Origin: Asticcacaulis sp. EMRT-3
GTDB taxonomy: Bacteria; Pseudomonadota; Alphaproteobacteria; Caulobacterales; Caulobacteraceae
Direction: 5' to 3'
NCBI RefSeq assembly: GCF_030027245.1
Contig: NZ_JASERT010000001.1
Span: 765,001 to 829,000, forward strand
Length of the DNA stretch: 64,000 nt
The notes below the pieces were generated by a model. That model did not search any database. It worked only from the letters and a program-made list of their open reading frames with translations, and was not told the origin of the DNA. A program made the position numbers and the translations under genes. This document shows, one piece after another, positions 19,685 through 29,095 of this stretch. The stretch's first letter is position 1. Every line of letters starts with the position of its first letter.

Positions 19685-21352
19685 ATGAAAAAGACAGACA
19701 ACGAACTCGTGTTTTTGCCGCTTGGCGGCTCAAACGAAATCGGCATGAATCTCAATCTCTATGGATTCGGCCCGGCGCATGATCGCCAGTGGATTATCGC
19801 CGATGTCGGCGTGACCTTTGGTGACCTGACCACGCCCGGCATTGAAGTCATCGTGCCTGATCCCGAATTTCTCAAGGGCGAGACGATTCTCGGCATCGTG
19901 CTGACCCACGCCCACGAGGATCATATCGGTGCCATTGGCTGGCTGTGGGACAAGATCAAGGCCCCGATCTATGCCACGCCGTTCACCGCCTTCCTGGTGC
20001 GTGAAAAGCTGCGCGAAGCCGGGGTTGAGGATTTCAATCTGACGGAAGTGCCGCTGAATGGCAGCCTGAAGATCGGCCCGTTCGATATTGATTATATTAC
20101 CCTGACCCATTCCATCGCTGAACCGAACGGTCTGGCGATTCGCACCGATCTGGGCACCGTATTCCATACGGGCGACTGGAAGATCGATGACGCTCCGATC
20201 ACCGGTGCGCCGACCGACATCGCGGCCATCAAGGCGCTGGGCGATGAAGGTCTGCTGGCGATGGTCTGCGATTCGACCAATGTTTTCGTCGAAGGCCGCG
20301 CCGGTTCCGAAGACGATGTGCGGATCGAACTGGAAAAGCTGCTCAAAACGCTGAAAAAGCGCGTGGCTGTGGCCTGTTTCGCCTCCAATGTGGCGCGAGT
20401 CGATTCGGTGATGCGCGCGGCTATGGTGTGCGGACGGCAGGTGTGCTTGGTGGGTCGTTCGATGCACCGCATCACGGCGGCGGCGCGCCATGTCGGCTTG
20501 CTGGCCGGTATTCCTGAGCCGGTCACCGAACATGAAGCGGCGAAACTAAAGGCGCGTGACGTGCTTTATCTGTGCACGGGTTCGCAAGGTGAGCCGCGCG
20601 CCGCCCTGTCGCGCATTGCCGACGGCAATCATCCCCTGGTCAAGCTTAGTTCGGGCGATGCCTGCATCTTTTCCTCGCGCGTCATTCCCGGCAATGAGAT
20701 CGGCATTCGTTCGTTGCAGAACCGCCTGTCGGATCTCGGCGTTGAAATCCATACCGAGCGCGATCATCCCGGCATTCACGTTTCAGGCCATCCGTGCCGC
20801 GAAGAACTGAAGGACATGTATGGCTGGGCGCGGCCGCGCATCTCCATACCGACGCATGGCGAGCGCCGCCACCTGCTTAAGCACGCGGCCCTGGCGGCGG
20901 AAATCGGCATTGCCGAACAGGTGACGCCGCGCAATGGCGATATGGTACGATTGGCACCCGGCAGGGCAGAAATCATTGATGAGGTGCCCGCCGCGCGCCT
21001 GTTCGTCGATGGTGGCCATCTGGTGCCGGAAGCTTCGGATGCTTTGCGCGAACGCCGCCATGCCGCCCATAATGGCATGATGTTCGTCTCTTTTGCGCTT
21101 GATTCCAAAAATCGCCTGGCCTCGATTGTCGATGTACGCGGGCTGGGTCTGGCCTTCGAGGATGAAGACGTCATCTCCGATCAACTGGAGGCAATCTGCT
21201 TGCTGGTTGAAAAGGCGGTCAAGGGTATGTCCGGCGAAGACCGCGATGATGATGCGTCGGTCGAGATCGTGGTGGCGCGTGTCGTGAAAAAGGCGGCGCA
21301 ATCAATCTGGGGTCGTCGTCCGATTGTCGAAACCATCATTATCCGTATTTAA
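19685..21352 (+). CDS. rnj: ribonuclease J
   Basis: RNase J is a metallo-beta-lactamase/beta-CASP ribonuclease with endo- and 5'-exonuclease activity, used in rRNA maturation and mRNA decay in alphaproteobacteria alongside RNase E. The zinc motif THAHEDHIGAIGW lies at about 76-88, followed by HTGDWKIDD and the beta-CASP segments CDSTNVFVEGRAGSE and STGSQGEP-like CTGSQGEPRAAL. HVSGHPCREELKDM and IPTHGERRHLLKHA are conserved. It has 555 residues, with a C-terminal dimer domain. It starts 20 bases after coaX and converges with phaC. Confidence 0.95.
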   Translation: MKKTDNELVFLPLGGSNEIGMNLNLYGFGPAHDRQWIIADVGVTFGDLTTPGIEVIVPDPEFLKGETILGIVLTHAHEDHIGAIGWLWDKIKAPIYATPFTAFLVREKLREAGVEDFNLTEVPLNGSLKIGPFDIDYITLTHSIAEPNGLAIRTDLGTVFHTGDWKIDDAPITGAPTDIAAIKALGDEGLLAMVCDSTNVFVEGRAGSEDDVRIELEKLLKTLKKRVAVACFASNVARVDSVMRAAMVCGRQVCLVGRSMHRITAAARHVGLLAGIPEPVTEHEAAKLKARDVLYLCTGSQGEPRAALSRIADGNHPLVKLSSGDACIFSSRVIPGNEIGIRSLQNRLSDLGVEIHTERDHPGIHVSGHPCREELKDMYGWARPRISIPTHGERRHLLKHAALAAEIGIAEQVTPRNGDMVRLAPGRAEIIDEVPAARLFVDGGHLVPEASDALRERRHAAHNGMMFVSFALDSKNRLASIVDVRGLGLAFEDEDVISDQLEAICLLVEKAVKGMSGEDRDDDASVEIVVARVVKKAAQSIWGRRPIVETIIIRI

Positions 21353-21375
21353 AATTCGCGTATAAAGAGAATTTT

Positions 21376-21410
21376 GGTTCGGGCTCCGCAAATTCTGCGT
21401 AGCCCGAACC
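21376..21410. terminator. stem-loop after rnj, probable terminator
   Basis: A 10-bp perfect stem with a 15-base loop starts 24 bases after the rnj stop. It is not followed by a T-run, so intrinsic termination is possible but not certain; it may instead protect the mRNA 3' end. Confidence 0.45.
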
Positions 21411-21497
21411 GCCTATAGAATGCTATTTTCCATCAATATTGACAGCATTCTGCTCATACCCATGATCATGATGGGAATGGGTTTGGACTATTTTTGT

Positions 21498-21612
21498 TAG
21501 AGCGGTCTGCATTCTGATTGAATCGGTCAAAGGAATGCAAACCGCTCTAAATTTTACGTTTTTCCGCATCTCGCATTCAATTTGTAAGTCAAATTAAATG
21601 CTCGTTGCTCTA
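21498..21612 (-). repeat. 115-bp two-hairpin element, copy A (TAGAGC...GCTCTA)
   Basis: This is the reverse-orientation copy of a family with two further copies at 35115 and 41117, all exactly 115 bp and differing at about four or five positions. The ends are TAGAGC and GCTCTA. One hairpin pairs GCATT-AATTTG with CAAATT-AATGC; the other pairs AGAGCGG-TGCATTC with GAATGCA-CCGCTCT, and its loop holds GATTC. It lies between the convergent rnj and phaC genes but does not touch either stop codon. Confidence 0.9.
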
Positions 21613-21760
21613 GCGTGTTGAATTATAAGCGAAAATTAAGATTACGCACAGAAAATCAATATTTATTTTCTGAAACACACATCGATCATCATTCAGAGCC
21701 AAACTTAAGTCCTTGCATCAGCCCCTTGAAAAGACTTAATTTTAGCCTGAAACGCGAATT

Positions 21761-23815
21761 TTACGATTTGACCAGCACATAGGCACCGGGGGCGTCCATC
21801 AGGGGTTTGAACCTGCCCTTGGCCGGGTCGCGTGCCGCAATCATCGGGCCGGAACGCTCATGCAGCCAGGCGGCCCAGTGCGGCCACCACGAGCCCGCGT
21901 GCATTTCGGCACCGCTCAGCCAATCGTCAAGCGTGTCGGGGTGGGCGTCATTGAGCCAGTGCATGTATTTCTGCGCGGCGGGCGGATTGACAACACCGGC
22001 GATGTGGCCGGAACCGGCCAACATGAAGGTGACCGGCCCGCCGAACAGTTTCGACCCCTTATAGACGGAACCCGGCGGCGCGATGTGGTCTTCGCGCCCG
22101 GCCTGCTCATAGATCGGAATCTTGACCTGTTTCAGGTCAATATCAACGCCGGCCAGAGTCAGTTTGTGCTGGCTCAGGGCGTTCTCACCGTAGAATTTGC
22201 GCAGGTAAAACAGATGCAGCGCCTTGGGCATCCGTGTCTGGTCGGCGTTCCAGTACAGCAGGTCGAAGGCCGTCAGATCGCGCCCTAACAGGTAATTATT
22301 GACGAAGAAAGACCAGATCAGGTCGTTGGCGCGCAAGGCATTGAAGGTGTCGGCCATCGCTGTTCCCGGCAGGACGCCACCGGCGGCGTCCATCTGGCGT
22401 TCGAGTTCATTGAGCCAGTGTTCGCTGGTGAACAGCAACAGATCGCCCGCCTCGGAAAAATCGTGCTGGGCCGTGAAAAAGGTGGCCGAGGCGATCGACG
22501 TGTCGCCTTTGGCAGCCATATGGGCCAGGGTAACGCCGAGCAATGTGCCGCCGATGCAATAGCCCACGGCATTGACCTGATCGACGCCGCACTGTTCCTT
22601 CACCCGCGCCACGGCCTCGTAAATACCGCCGAACATATAGTCCTCGAAGCTCGTATCCTTCATCGAAGCATCGGGATTGATCCACGATACGAGAAAGACG
22701 GTAAAGCCTTGTTCGGTCAGCCACTTGATCAGCGAATTCTTGGGCTGCAAATCAAGGATATAGTATTTGTTGATCCACGGCGGGAAGATCAGCAGCGGAG
22801 TTTCACGCACCTCATCGCTGGCAGGGCTGAATTGCAGGAGCTCGAAATAGGGACCGCGCCATACGACCTTGCCGGGGCTGGTGGCGACATTTTCACCGAC
22901 ACGAAAATGGCCGTAATCGGCCTGACTGATCTTGAGTTTGCCATCGCCGCGCGCCAGATCATCGGCGAAGCGTTCCATGCCCTTGACCAGACTTTCGCCG
23001 CCGGTTTCGAGCAGGGTTTCGAGCGCTGCCGGATTGGTGAGCAGGAAGTTGGCCGGTGACATGGCATCGGTCAGCAGCTTGGTGAAAAATTCGGCGCGGC
23101 GCTTGACCAGCGGATCTATGCCTTCGGCGCTGGCGATCAGCTTGTTGATCCAGTTCGATGACAGCAGATAGGACTGCTTCATCATGTCGAACACCATATT
23201 CTGTTCCCAGCGCGGGTCAGCAAAGCGTTTGTCGAACGGTTTTTTGACACCAGTTTGCGCCGTGTCGTCATCGGCCCCCTTACCCAGAGAACGGCGCGCC
23301 ATCTGGCCCCACAAGCCCATATAGCCGGTCAGAAGTTCGTTTTGCGCCTCGATCAGTTTTTCCGGTTTGGACGCCAGGGCGCTGGCCACTTCGGTCATGG
23401 CGGGGCCAACCTGAAAGGGGTCGGCGGGGCCTGCATCGTCTTCGGGTGGACGAAAAAGGGTGCGAGCCAGGGCGCTTTGCGCCGTCATGCCGGCCTTGGC
23501 GATATTAAGCGACAGGGTTTCGAGGCGGCGCATGGTGTCCGTATCGAACGCACTGGCTGTGTCGAGGGGCGCGGTGGCGGCGGGGTTTTCAGCAGCGGCC
23601 TTCATGGACGCTTTTTTCACCGTTGCTTTTTTTGGTGAGGTTTTTTTGGGCGGGGCCTTATGGGCCATCGGCGTCCCGGCCTGAGTCGCAGGGCTTGCCC
23701 CGTTTTTGACCGCACGCTTTCTCGAAGGCTTTGCGGGCGCTTTCGGATCGGTCTGAACCTTTTCCTGCGTCTTATCCTGAGCTTTGACGGATGGAGGTAC
23801 GGGCGGTTTGCTCAT
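21761..23815 (-). CDS. phaC: class I poly(3-hydroxyalkanoate) synthase with a basic N-terminal extension
   Basis: PhaC polymerises hydroxyacyl-CoA into storage polyester on the granule surface. The lipase-like box is GYCIGG with the catalytic Cys near residue 419. The catalytic Asp is in GREDHIAPP (about 575) and the His in GSGHIAGVVNPP (about 603). I chose the ATG at 23815 behind AAAGGAC; an in-frame TTG at 23890 would add 25 residues. The first about 75 residues are low-complexity Lys/Ala/Pro (for example KKTSPKKATVKKASMKAA), unlike the compact N-terminus of Cupriavidus PhaC and reminiscent of DNA-binding tails. It has 684 residues, against a usual 590-650. It stands alone, convergent with rnj. 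Confidence 0.94.
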   Translation of the reverse strand: MSKPPVPPSVKAQDKTQEKVQTDPKAPAKPSRKRAVKNGASPATQAGTPMAHKAPPKKTSPKKATVKKASMKAAAENPAATAPLDTASAFDTDTMRRLETLSLNIAKAGMTAQSALARTLFRPPEDDAGPADPFQVGPAMTEVASALASKPEKLIEAQNELLTGYMGLWGQMARRSLGKGADDDTAQTGVKKPFDKRFADPRWEQNMVFDMMKQSYLLSSNWINKLIASAEGIDPLVKRRAEFFTKLLTDAMSPANFLLTNPAALETLLETGGESLVKGMERFADDLARGDGKLKISQADYGHFRVGENVATSPGKVVWRGPYFELLQFSPASDEVRETPLLIFPPWINKYYILDLQPKNSLIKWLTEQGFTVFLVSWINPDASMKDTSFEDYMFGGIYEAVARVKEQCGVDQVNAVGYCIGGTLLGVTLAHMAAKGDTSIASATFFTAQHDFSEAGDLLLFTSEHWLNELERQMDAAGGVLPGTAMADTFNALRANDLIWSFFVNNYLLGRDLTAFDLLYWNADQTRMPKALHLFYLRKFYGENALSQHKLTLAGVDIDLKQVKIPIYEQAGREDHIAPPGSVYKGSKLFGGPVTFMLAGSGHIAGVVNPPAAQKYMHWLNDAHPDTLDDWLSGAEMHAGSWWPHWAAWLHERSGPMIAARDPAKGRFKPLMDAPGAYVLVKS

Positions 23816-24004
23816 CGGAGTCCTTTGGCGAAAGACAGGTTTAGGGGCAGGCTTGTGAAAGCTGTGCACCCGTTCAGCTCTTGCGGGCAATTAAAATTAT
23901 ATTTCGCACTTCCGTTAAAGTGGAAGAGGTTTTACCCATGCTTTTTATAATCGGGGGCGATTTCGCTTGTCTTGCTACAAGGCAACATCGTAAATTCAGG
24001 CAAA

Positions 24005-24544
24005 ATGCGGTTGTGCGCGGAGACAGTTTTGGCCAGACACGGAAATTTCCTGATCGCGGACTCTTGCGCACGACTGTCCGTAAGGCACCGCGCCCTGCTG
24101 ATAGTGGCGTGCCTGATGACGGTCTGTCTCAGTTCGATGGCCGGGAGGGGTGAGGCCCAGCCCCAGACGGAAGCTTCCGCGACCGGGCAATCCGCCCCCA
24201 CACAGCCTGTGCAGGCACCGATTCCCTTGCTGAAAACCGATCCCGGCGATTTGTCTTCCTTTCCAAAATGGTCACAATTTCCCGTGCCTCCCGCTAAGGT
24301 AACGCCGCTTTCGGAATTTGCGCGCCGCGTGGCCTTGCTCAACCGGGCGGGTGCGAACTTGCATCAGGAAACCTCACGAATCGTCTGGCCCAGCGAAACG
24401 CCGCAACAGGCGCATGATGCGATCATGGCGCGCATGGATGCCAGCCGTCAGGCACCGGTGGAAAAACCCATGACGGTTCAGGATATAGAAGCCCTCGGCG
24501 CGGCTTTGCGTAAGCGCGTCACGCCTCCGCCCATTGTGAAGTAA
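24005..24544 (+). CDS. small exported protein of unknown function
   Basis: I do not recognise the family. The frame is open from 23972; I place the start at the ATG at 24005, which gives 179 residues, but an upstream ATG-like start is not excluded. A hydrophobic segment (ALLIVACLMTVCLSSMAG) about 30-47 residues in, followed by AQPQTE, looks like an uncleaved anchor or a late signal peptide. Downstream is a Pro- and Gln-rich linker and a short helical domain (PLSEFARRVALLNRAGANLH, then PMTVQDIEALGAALRKR). It lies between divergent phaC and glpX, with 176 bases before the latter. Confidence 0.55.
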   Translation: MRLCAETVLARHGNFLIADSCARLSVRHRALLIVACLMTVCLSSMAGRGEAQPQTEASATGQSAPTQPVQAPIPLLKTDPGDLSSFPKWSQFPVPPAKVTPLSEFARRVALLNRAGANLHQETSRIVWPSETPQQAHDAIMARMDASRQAPVEKPMTVQDIEALGAALRKRVTPPPIVK

Positions 24545-24720
24545 GTCTGTTCAGCCCCTGTCGGGTCTGCTAACAGCCCCAAGGCGCGCTTTCAAAGAAA
24601 GCGTGTTCAAAAAGGTGAAAACACCTGCATTCAAGCGGCAATAACAAGCCGCATTTCGTAAATGTCTGAAAACAGAAGACAATAATGCCAGATACAATTG
24701 AATTGAAAAAGGAAAATGCC

Positions 24721-25686
24721 ATGAATATCGAGTTTGATCTCAGCCTCGATATTGTGCGTGTTGCCGAAGAAGCCGCCATCGCCGCCTATCAGCAGGTGGG
24801 TGGCGGTGATGAAAAAGCCGCCGATCAGGCGGCAGTCGATGCCATGCGCACCAGCCTCAACGCTATTGACATGGATGGTCGCATCGTCATCGGTGAGGGT
24901 GAGCGCGATGAAGCCCCCATGCTCTATATCGGCGAAAAGGTCGGCACAGGCAAAGGCCCGGCCATCGACATCGCGCTCGATCCGCTGGAAGGCACCACCC
25001 TGGCCGCCAAGGCTATGGCCAATGCCCTGGCCGTTATCGCCTTTGCGCCGCGCGGCGGCATGTTGCACGCGCCCGACACCTATATGGACAAGCTGGCTAT
25101 CGGGCCCGGTTATGCGCCGGACGTGGTCGATCTCGACGCCACGCCCGAAGACAATGTGCGCTCACTGGCCAAAGCCAAGGGGGTGGCTGTATCCGAAATC
25201 GTGGCCTGCGTGCTGGATCGTCCGCGTCACGACGCCATCATCACCTCGCTGCGTAAGGCAGGCTGCCGGGTGCATCTGATCACCGACGGCGATGTGGCGG
25301 GGGTGATCCATACCGCTCAACCTGAAACCGGCATCGACATCTATATGGGGCAGGGCGGCGCGCCCGAAGGCGTTCTGGCGTGCGCGGCTTTGAAATGTGT
25401 CGGCGGGCAGTTTCAGGGACGATTGGTGTTTCGCAATAATGACGAGCGTTCACGCGCCGAGCGTCTGGGCCTCAGCGATTTCGACCGCAAATATCTGCTC
25501 AACGATCTGGTCAGCACCGATGCGGTTTTCATCGCCACCGGCGTGACCAATGGCGCCTTACTGCGCGGCGTCAATATGGAAACGACAGCACGCGGCGAAG
25601 TCTTCGTCACCACCGAAAGTCTGGTGATGATGTCCAAAACCCATACGGTGCGCAAGCTTTCCATGCGCCGCCCCCTGAAGCGCTGA
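24721..25686 (+). CDS. glpX: fructose-1,6-bisphosphatase class II
   Basis: GlpX hydrolyses fructose 1,6-bisphosphate in gluconeogenesis. Family features are GEGERDEAPMLYIGE (metal and substrate loop), DPLEGTT, and the C-terminal ATGVTNGALLRGV. I prefer the ATG at 24721 (321 residues), preceded by AAGGA at about eight bases; an in-frame ATG at 24685 adds 12 residues with a weaker site. recJ starts one base after the stop, so the two are co-transcribed, a pairing common in alphaproteobacteria. Confidence 0.93.
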   Translation: MNIEFDLSLDIVRVAEEAAIAAYQQVGGGDEKAADQAAVDAMRTSLNAIDMDGRIVIGEGERDEAPMLYIGEKVGTGKGPAIDIALDPLEGTTLAAKAMANALAVIAFAPRGGMLHAPDTYMDKLAIGPGYAPDVVDLDATPEDNVRSLAKAKGVAVSEIVACVLDRPRHDAIITSLRKAGCRVHLITDGDVAGVIHTAQPETGIDIYMGQGGAPEGVLACAALKCVGGQFQGRLVFRNNDERSRAERLGLSDFDRKYLLNDLVSTDAVFIATGVTNGALLRGVNMETTARGEVFVTTESLVMMSKTHTVRKLSMRRPLKR

Positions 25687-25687
25687 T

Positions 25688-27559
25688 ATGGATACCGTGC
25701 CCGTCAGACCTCTGGCCGAAGCGCCGTCTTATCTGGGCGTCGGACGGTCGCTGACGGGGCGGGCCTGGCGTGAACGGATCGCCACGCTTGGCGTGACCCC
25801 CGAAGCTCTGCGCGAAATAACGCACCGGCTGGGCCTGATGAATGTGGCGGATAGTGACTTTGTCGGGCCGCTGGCGCGTTTCGTGGCCGGGCGTGGCATC
25901 ACCGCCGATACGCTGGAAGCGTTCATTTTTCCGACTCTGAAAGCGCTTTTTCCCGATCCGTCCTGCTTTATGGACATGGATAAGGCTGTGGCCGCCATGC
26001 TCAATGCCTATGAGCGCAAGGCGAAGATCTGCATTTTCGCCGATTATGATGTCGATGGCGCCACCAGTGCGGCGCAACTCGTGCGCTGGTTTCGTCATAT
26101 GGGCCACGAACTGAGCGTCTATGTGCCCGACCGCATGACCGAGGGCTATGGCCCGTCGAACGCCGCCTTTGACAGCCTGAAACGACAGGGTGCCGATCTG
26201 GTCATCACCGTCGATTGCGGCGCGATGGCGCATAAACCCCTCGACCACGCGGCAGACATCGGCCTCGATGTGGTGGTGATCGATCACCATCTGATGCGCG
26301 AGGAACCACCGCACGCTCTGGCCGTGGTCAATCCCAACCGGCCGGGCTGCACTTCAAAGCAGGGCAATCTGGCAGCGGCCGGCGTTGTGTTCGTCGTCAT
26401 GGCGGCGCTCAACCGTGAAGCTGAAAAAAGAGGGCTGTTTGCAGAGCGCAGCAAGCCCGATCTGGTGCAATGGCTGGATCTGTCGGCACTTGGCGCGATC
26501 TGCGACGTGACGGCGCTGACCGGTTTCAACCGCGCCCTGGCGGCGCAGGGCCTGAAGGTGATGTCGCAGCGGCGCAATGCCGGTATTCGCGCCCTGATGG
26601 AGGTGGCGGGCGATGGCGCGGGCGGGGCGGTCAGCCTGATGGGCACCTTCCATTCGGGTTTCGTCATCGGGCCACGCATCAATGCCGGCGGCCGGGTCGG
26701 ACGTTCCGATCTTGGTGTGCGGCTGTTATCGACCGATGATCCTGATGAAGCGGCCAGTCTGGCGCAGGAACTGGACGAATTGAACCGTCTGCGCCGTGAG
26801 GTTGAGGCCGGTGTACTGGAAGAGGCCGTACAAACCGCCGAGGCGCAAGGCTTATGGCCGAGTGACGATCCGGTCATCGTGGTGGCAAAAGAAGGCTGGC
26901 ATCCCGGTGTGATCGGCATTGTGGCCGGTCGTCTGCGCGAACGCTGGCGCAAGCCGGTGGTTGTCATCGGTATCGATCCTGTGTCGGGCATGGGCAAGGG
27001 GTCGGGACGCTCGCAGGCCGGAGTCAATCTCGGCGAGGCGGTGGGGGCGGCGTTTGAGGCCGGAATCCTGCTGTCCGGTGGCGGCCATGCTATGGCGGCG
27101 GGGCTGAGCGTCGAGGCGGAGGCGCTTGGCGAACTGCGCCGTTTCCTCAATGACTATGTGCGCGCGCACGTGGCGGAGGCCGACCGGGTCGAGGCGGTTG
27201 AGGTCGATGCGCTGATCAGCGTGCGTGCCGCTTCGCGTGATTTTTTCGACCGGCTCGATCTGCTGGCACCTTACGGGCAAGGTAATCCCGAACCCTTGCT
27301 GGCCTTTGCCGATGTGCGCGTGGCCTATGCGGCGGTGATGAAGGGTGGCCATGTGCGGTTTGAGCTGAACGATGACAGTGGCGCGAAGCTGAAGGGCATT
27401 ATGTGGCGCGCCGAGGGCACGCCGATCGGTGACGCCCTGCTGCGCCCGGCCGGAAAAGTCCATGTGCTGGGACGCCTCAAGGCGGACGATTATATGGGGC
27501 GGTGCGGTGTTCAGCTTGAGATTGAGGATATGGCGCTGGCCACAGGCCGCGAGCTGTGA
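25688..27559 (+). CDS. recJ: single-stranded-DNA-specific exonuclease RecJ
   Basis: RecJ degrades single-stranded DNA 5' to 3' in recombination and mismatch repair. The DHH-family motifs are clear: FADYDVDGATSAA (about 117-129), TVDCG near 175, VVVIDHHL near 196 and a C-terminal DHHA1 part with SGGGHAMAAGLSVE. It has 623 residues, slightly longer than the E. coli enzyme (577). It begins directly after glpX; tRNA-Glu follows 64 bases downstream. Confidence 0.95.
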   Translation: MDTVPVRPLAEAPSYLGVGRSLTGRAWRERIATLGVTPEALREITHRLGLMNVADSDFVGPLARFVAGRGITADTLEAFIFPTLKALFPDPSCFMDMDKAVAAMLNAYERKAKICIFADYDVDGATSAAQLVRWFRHMGHELSVYVPDRMTEGYGPSNAAFDSLKRQGADLVITVDCGAMAHKPLDHAADIGLDVVVIDHHLMREEPPHALAVVNPNRPGCTSKQGNLAAAGVVFVVMAALNREAEKRGLFAERSKPDLVQWLDLSALGAICDVTALTGFNRALAAQGLKVMSQRRNAGIRALMEVAGDGAGGAVSLMGTFHSGFVIGPRINAGGRVGRSDLGVRLLSTDDPDEAASLAQELDELNRLRREVEAGVLEEAVQTAEAQGLWPSDDPVIVVAKEGWHPGVIGIVAGRLRERWRKPVVVIGIDPVSGMGKGSGRSQAGVNLGEAVGAAFEAGILLSGGGHAMAAGLSVEAEALGELRRFLNDYVRAHVAEADRVEAVEVDALISVRAASRDFFDRLDLLAPYGQGNPEPLLAFADVRVAYAAVMKGGHVRFELNDDSGAKLKGIMWRAEGTPIGDALLRPAGKVHVLGRLKADDYMGRCGVQLEIEDMALATGREL

Positions 27560-27623
27560 AAAAGCACAAAAAAGCACTTGCATCACGAAAATGGAATAGG
27601 TACTAAGCGCACCTCTTCGATAT

Positions 27624-27698
27624 GGTCCCTTCGTCTATCGGTTAGGACGTCAGATTTTCATTCTGAAAAGAGCGGTTCGATTCCGCTAGGGACTGCCA
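27624..27698 (+). tRNA. tRNA-Glu (TTC)
   Basis: This is a 75-base cloverleaf with encoded CCA. The acceptor stem is GGTCCCT/AGGGACT (one G-T pair), the D-arm TCGTCTATCGGTTAGGA, the anticodon loop carries TTC within ATTTTCATT, and the T-arm GGTTCGATTCC. Confidence 0.97.
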
Positions 27699-27957
27699 TC
27701 GAATCGATGAATAAAATCTTACAATTCAGCATATTCTTTTTTTGATAGGGCGTTATATCCGCCTTATCCACAGAAATTATCAAACTGATAGCGCTCACAA
27801 GGTATCGCCTTGTCACCTTTGCACTCGCTATAAGCGATTTTTTATCTTAAAATACGCAACCGATGCGAATGTCGGCGCTTTTTCTCTCCCAAATTGCGAT
27901 ATCCGTGTTATGATAAAAAATGTCACTTGAGAGATCCTGGCGGCGTGGTGAGGATAG

Positions 27958-28521
27958 ATGAGCGTGTTTGATTATAATGATAAAAACGAAGCCGAAGACG
28001 TAGTAGAGATTTCCGGGCATGTGAAATGGTTCGATGGCGCTAAGGGCTATGGCTTTATCGTTCCTGAAGATTCGACTCTGACCAGTATGCGCGATGTGCT
28101 GCTGCATATTTCCAGTTTGCGTGACATTGGCCGCGACACGGCTCTCGAAGGGGCGCGAATTTCGTGCCGGATCGCCAAGCGGGCCAAGGGCTGGCAGGTC
28201 ATTGAAATCAGTCATCTCGAAGCCTCGGGACATGCAGCGCCTGCGCCGCGACCAGAAATGCCCGTGCGCTCTTCGCGTCTTACGAATGAAACCGTGCGCG
28301 TCGGCGATCTGGAAGCCGCCACCATCAAATGGTTCAACCGCACCAAGGGATATGGCTTCGTGGTGCGCGGCAATGATCCCACCGACATTTTCATCCATAT
28401 CGAAACCCTGCGCCGGTATGGCTTGGAAGACGTGCAGCAGGGCGATGTGATCATGGTGCGTTTTGGCGAAGGCCCCAAGGGTCTGGTGGTCACCGAGGTG
28501 CAGCCGAAGGCGCTGGTCTGA
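27958..28521 (+). CDS. tandem two-domain cold shock protein
   Basis: The protein has two cold shock domains, which bind single-stranded RNA or DNA and melt RNA structure. Domain 1 (about 18-83) has [17 protein letters not shown] with RNP1 KGYGFI and the RNP2-like DVLLHIS. Domain 2 (about 120-185) has [15 protein letters not shown] and DIFIHIE. A Pro/Ala linker joins them. The 187-residue double form is typical of Caulobacter and relatives (CspC/CspD type), where such genes are linked to stationary phase. The 259-base gap before it could hold a long leader. A strong terminator follows. Confidence 0.93.
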   Translation: MSVFDYNDKNEAEDVVEISGHVKWFDGAKGYGFIVPEDSTLTSMRDVLLHISSLRDIGRDTALEGARISCRIAKRAKGWQVIEISHLEASGHAAPAPRPEMPVRSSRLTNETVRVGDLEAATIKWFNRTKGYGFVVRGNDPTDIFIHIETLRRYGLEDVQQGDVIMVRFGEGPKGLVVTEVQPKALV

Positions 28522-28551
28522 AGCTTATCGCGTTGATGATATTGCAAAACA

Positions 28552-28578
28552 ACGGGCGGCTTCATGTCGCCCGTTTTT
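28552..28578 (+). terminator. intrinsic terminator of the cold shock gene
   Basis: CGGGCG pairs with CGCCCG across a nine-base loop and is followed by TTTTTG, 31 bases after the stop codon. Confidence 0.9.
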
Positions 28579-28740
28579 GTATTTACAGCCATATCAGCCT
28601 TATCCACGCGTTTTTTGACCGGCTTCCCCGGCGAGGCTGCAAAATACATCTTTTCGCAAAGTTCGGGCTTGCGGAGGCCAATCTAAAATGGCATGAAGCG
28701 CGCCTCTCAAGGCTTCGGACGTTGTCTGACGCTTTGCTGA

Positions 28741-28817
28741 CGGGGTGTAGCGCAGCCTGGTAGCGCAGCTGTTTTGGGTACAGCAGGTCGAAGGTTCAAA
28801 TCCTTTCGCCCCGACCA
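28741..28817 (+). tRNA. tRNA-Pro (TGG)
   Basis: This is a 77-base cloverleaf with encoded CCA. The acceptor is CGGGGTG/CGCCCCG with one T-G pair, the D-arm AGCGCAGCCTGGTAGCGC, the anticodon loop TTTGGGT between GCTGT and ACAGC (TGG), and the T-arm GGTTCAAATCC. Confidence 0.97.
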
Positions 28818-28850
28818 CGGCCCAAAAGCCGGGGGAGAGTTGAAATAAGT

Positions 28851-28927
28851 CGGGGCGTAGCGCAGCCTGGTAGCGCGCCTGCTTCGGGAGCAGGAGGCCG
28901 GAGGTTCGAATCCTCTCGCCCCGACCA
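28851..28927 (+). tRNA. tRNA-Pro (CGG)
   Basis: This is the second proline tRNA, 33 bases after the first. The acceptor is CGGGGCG/CGCCCCG, the anticodon loop TTCGGGA between CCTGC and GCAGG (CGG), the T-arm GGTTCGAATCC, and CCA is encoded. A hairpin terminator begins at its last base. Confidence 0.97.
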
Positions 28928-28968
28928 TTTAAAAAGGCCGAGCCCTTCAGGGCTTGGCCTTTTTAAAT
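28927..28968. terminator. symmetrical terminator after the tRNA-Pro pair
   Basis: A long inverted repeat, ATTTAAAAAGGCC with GGCCTTTTTAAAT, encloses an inner stem AGCCC/GGGCT with a TTCA loop. Both strands end in a T-run, so it can work in either direction. The right half recurs at 29096-29123 as part of the tandem repeat behind it. Confidence 0.85.
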
Positions 28969-29083
28969 GGTGGGTGAGCAGGTGAGAACCTCCCGGTTCG
29001 AAACGAGCACCTTTGCGATAGCAAAGGTCGAGTTCGGCGGAGCGTAGCGCAGCCAATCCTCTCGTGCACATTTTATGCGGCTT
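28942..29083 (+). repeat. tRNA-Pro-derived tandem repeat, unit 1, with inserted module
   Basis: The unit begins in the right arm of the terminator and continues with a decayed tRNA-Pro 3' half: GAGCAGG, then GGTTCGAA, then after an insertion TCCTCTCG. A module of 53 bases (29003-29055, starting ACGAGCACC and ending GCAGCC) splits the T-loop. The module contains a hairpin, CCTTTGC-GATA-GCAAAGG. Unit 2 follows at 29096. Confidence 0.75.
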
Positions 29084-29095
29084 CACCTGATGCGG

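Larger units (their letters stand above)
21353..21760. other. convergent intergenic region between rnj and phaC
   Basis: This 408-base gap is AT-rich and full of inverted repeats. A perfect 10-bp stem lies at 21376-21410 (GGTTCGGGCT with AGCCCGAACC) just after rnj, and a 115-bp repeat element occupies 21498-21612. A weaker pair TTAAGTC/GACTTAA lies at about 21704-21740. The layout suggests termination for both genes. No reading frame looks real. Confidence 0.6.

Noticed and set aside
27742..27930. 62-codon frame upstream of the cold shock gene
   Set aside because: It has no ribosome site and no conserved pattern; the region is more likely promoter and leader of the cold shock mRNA.
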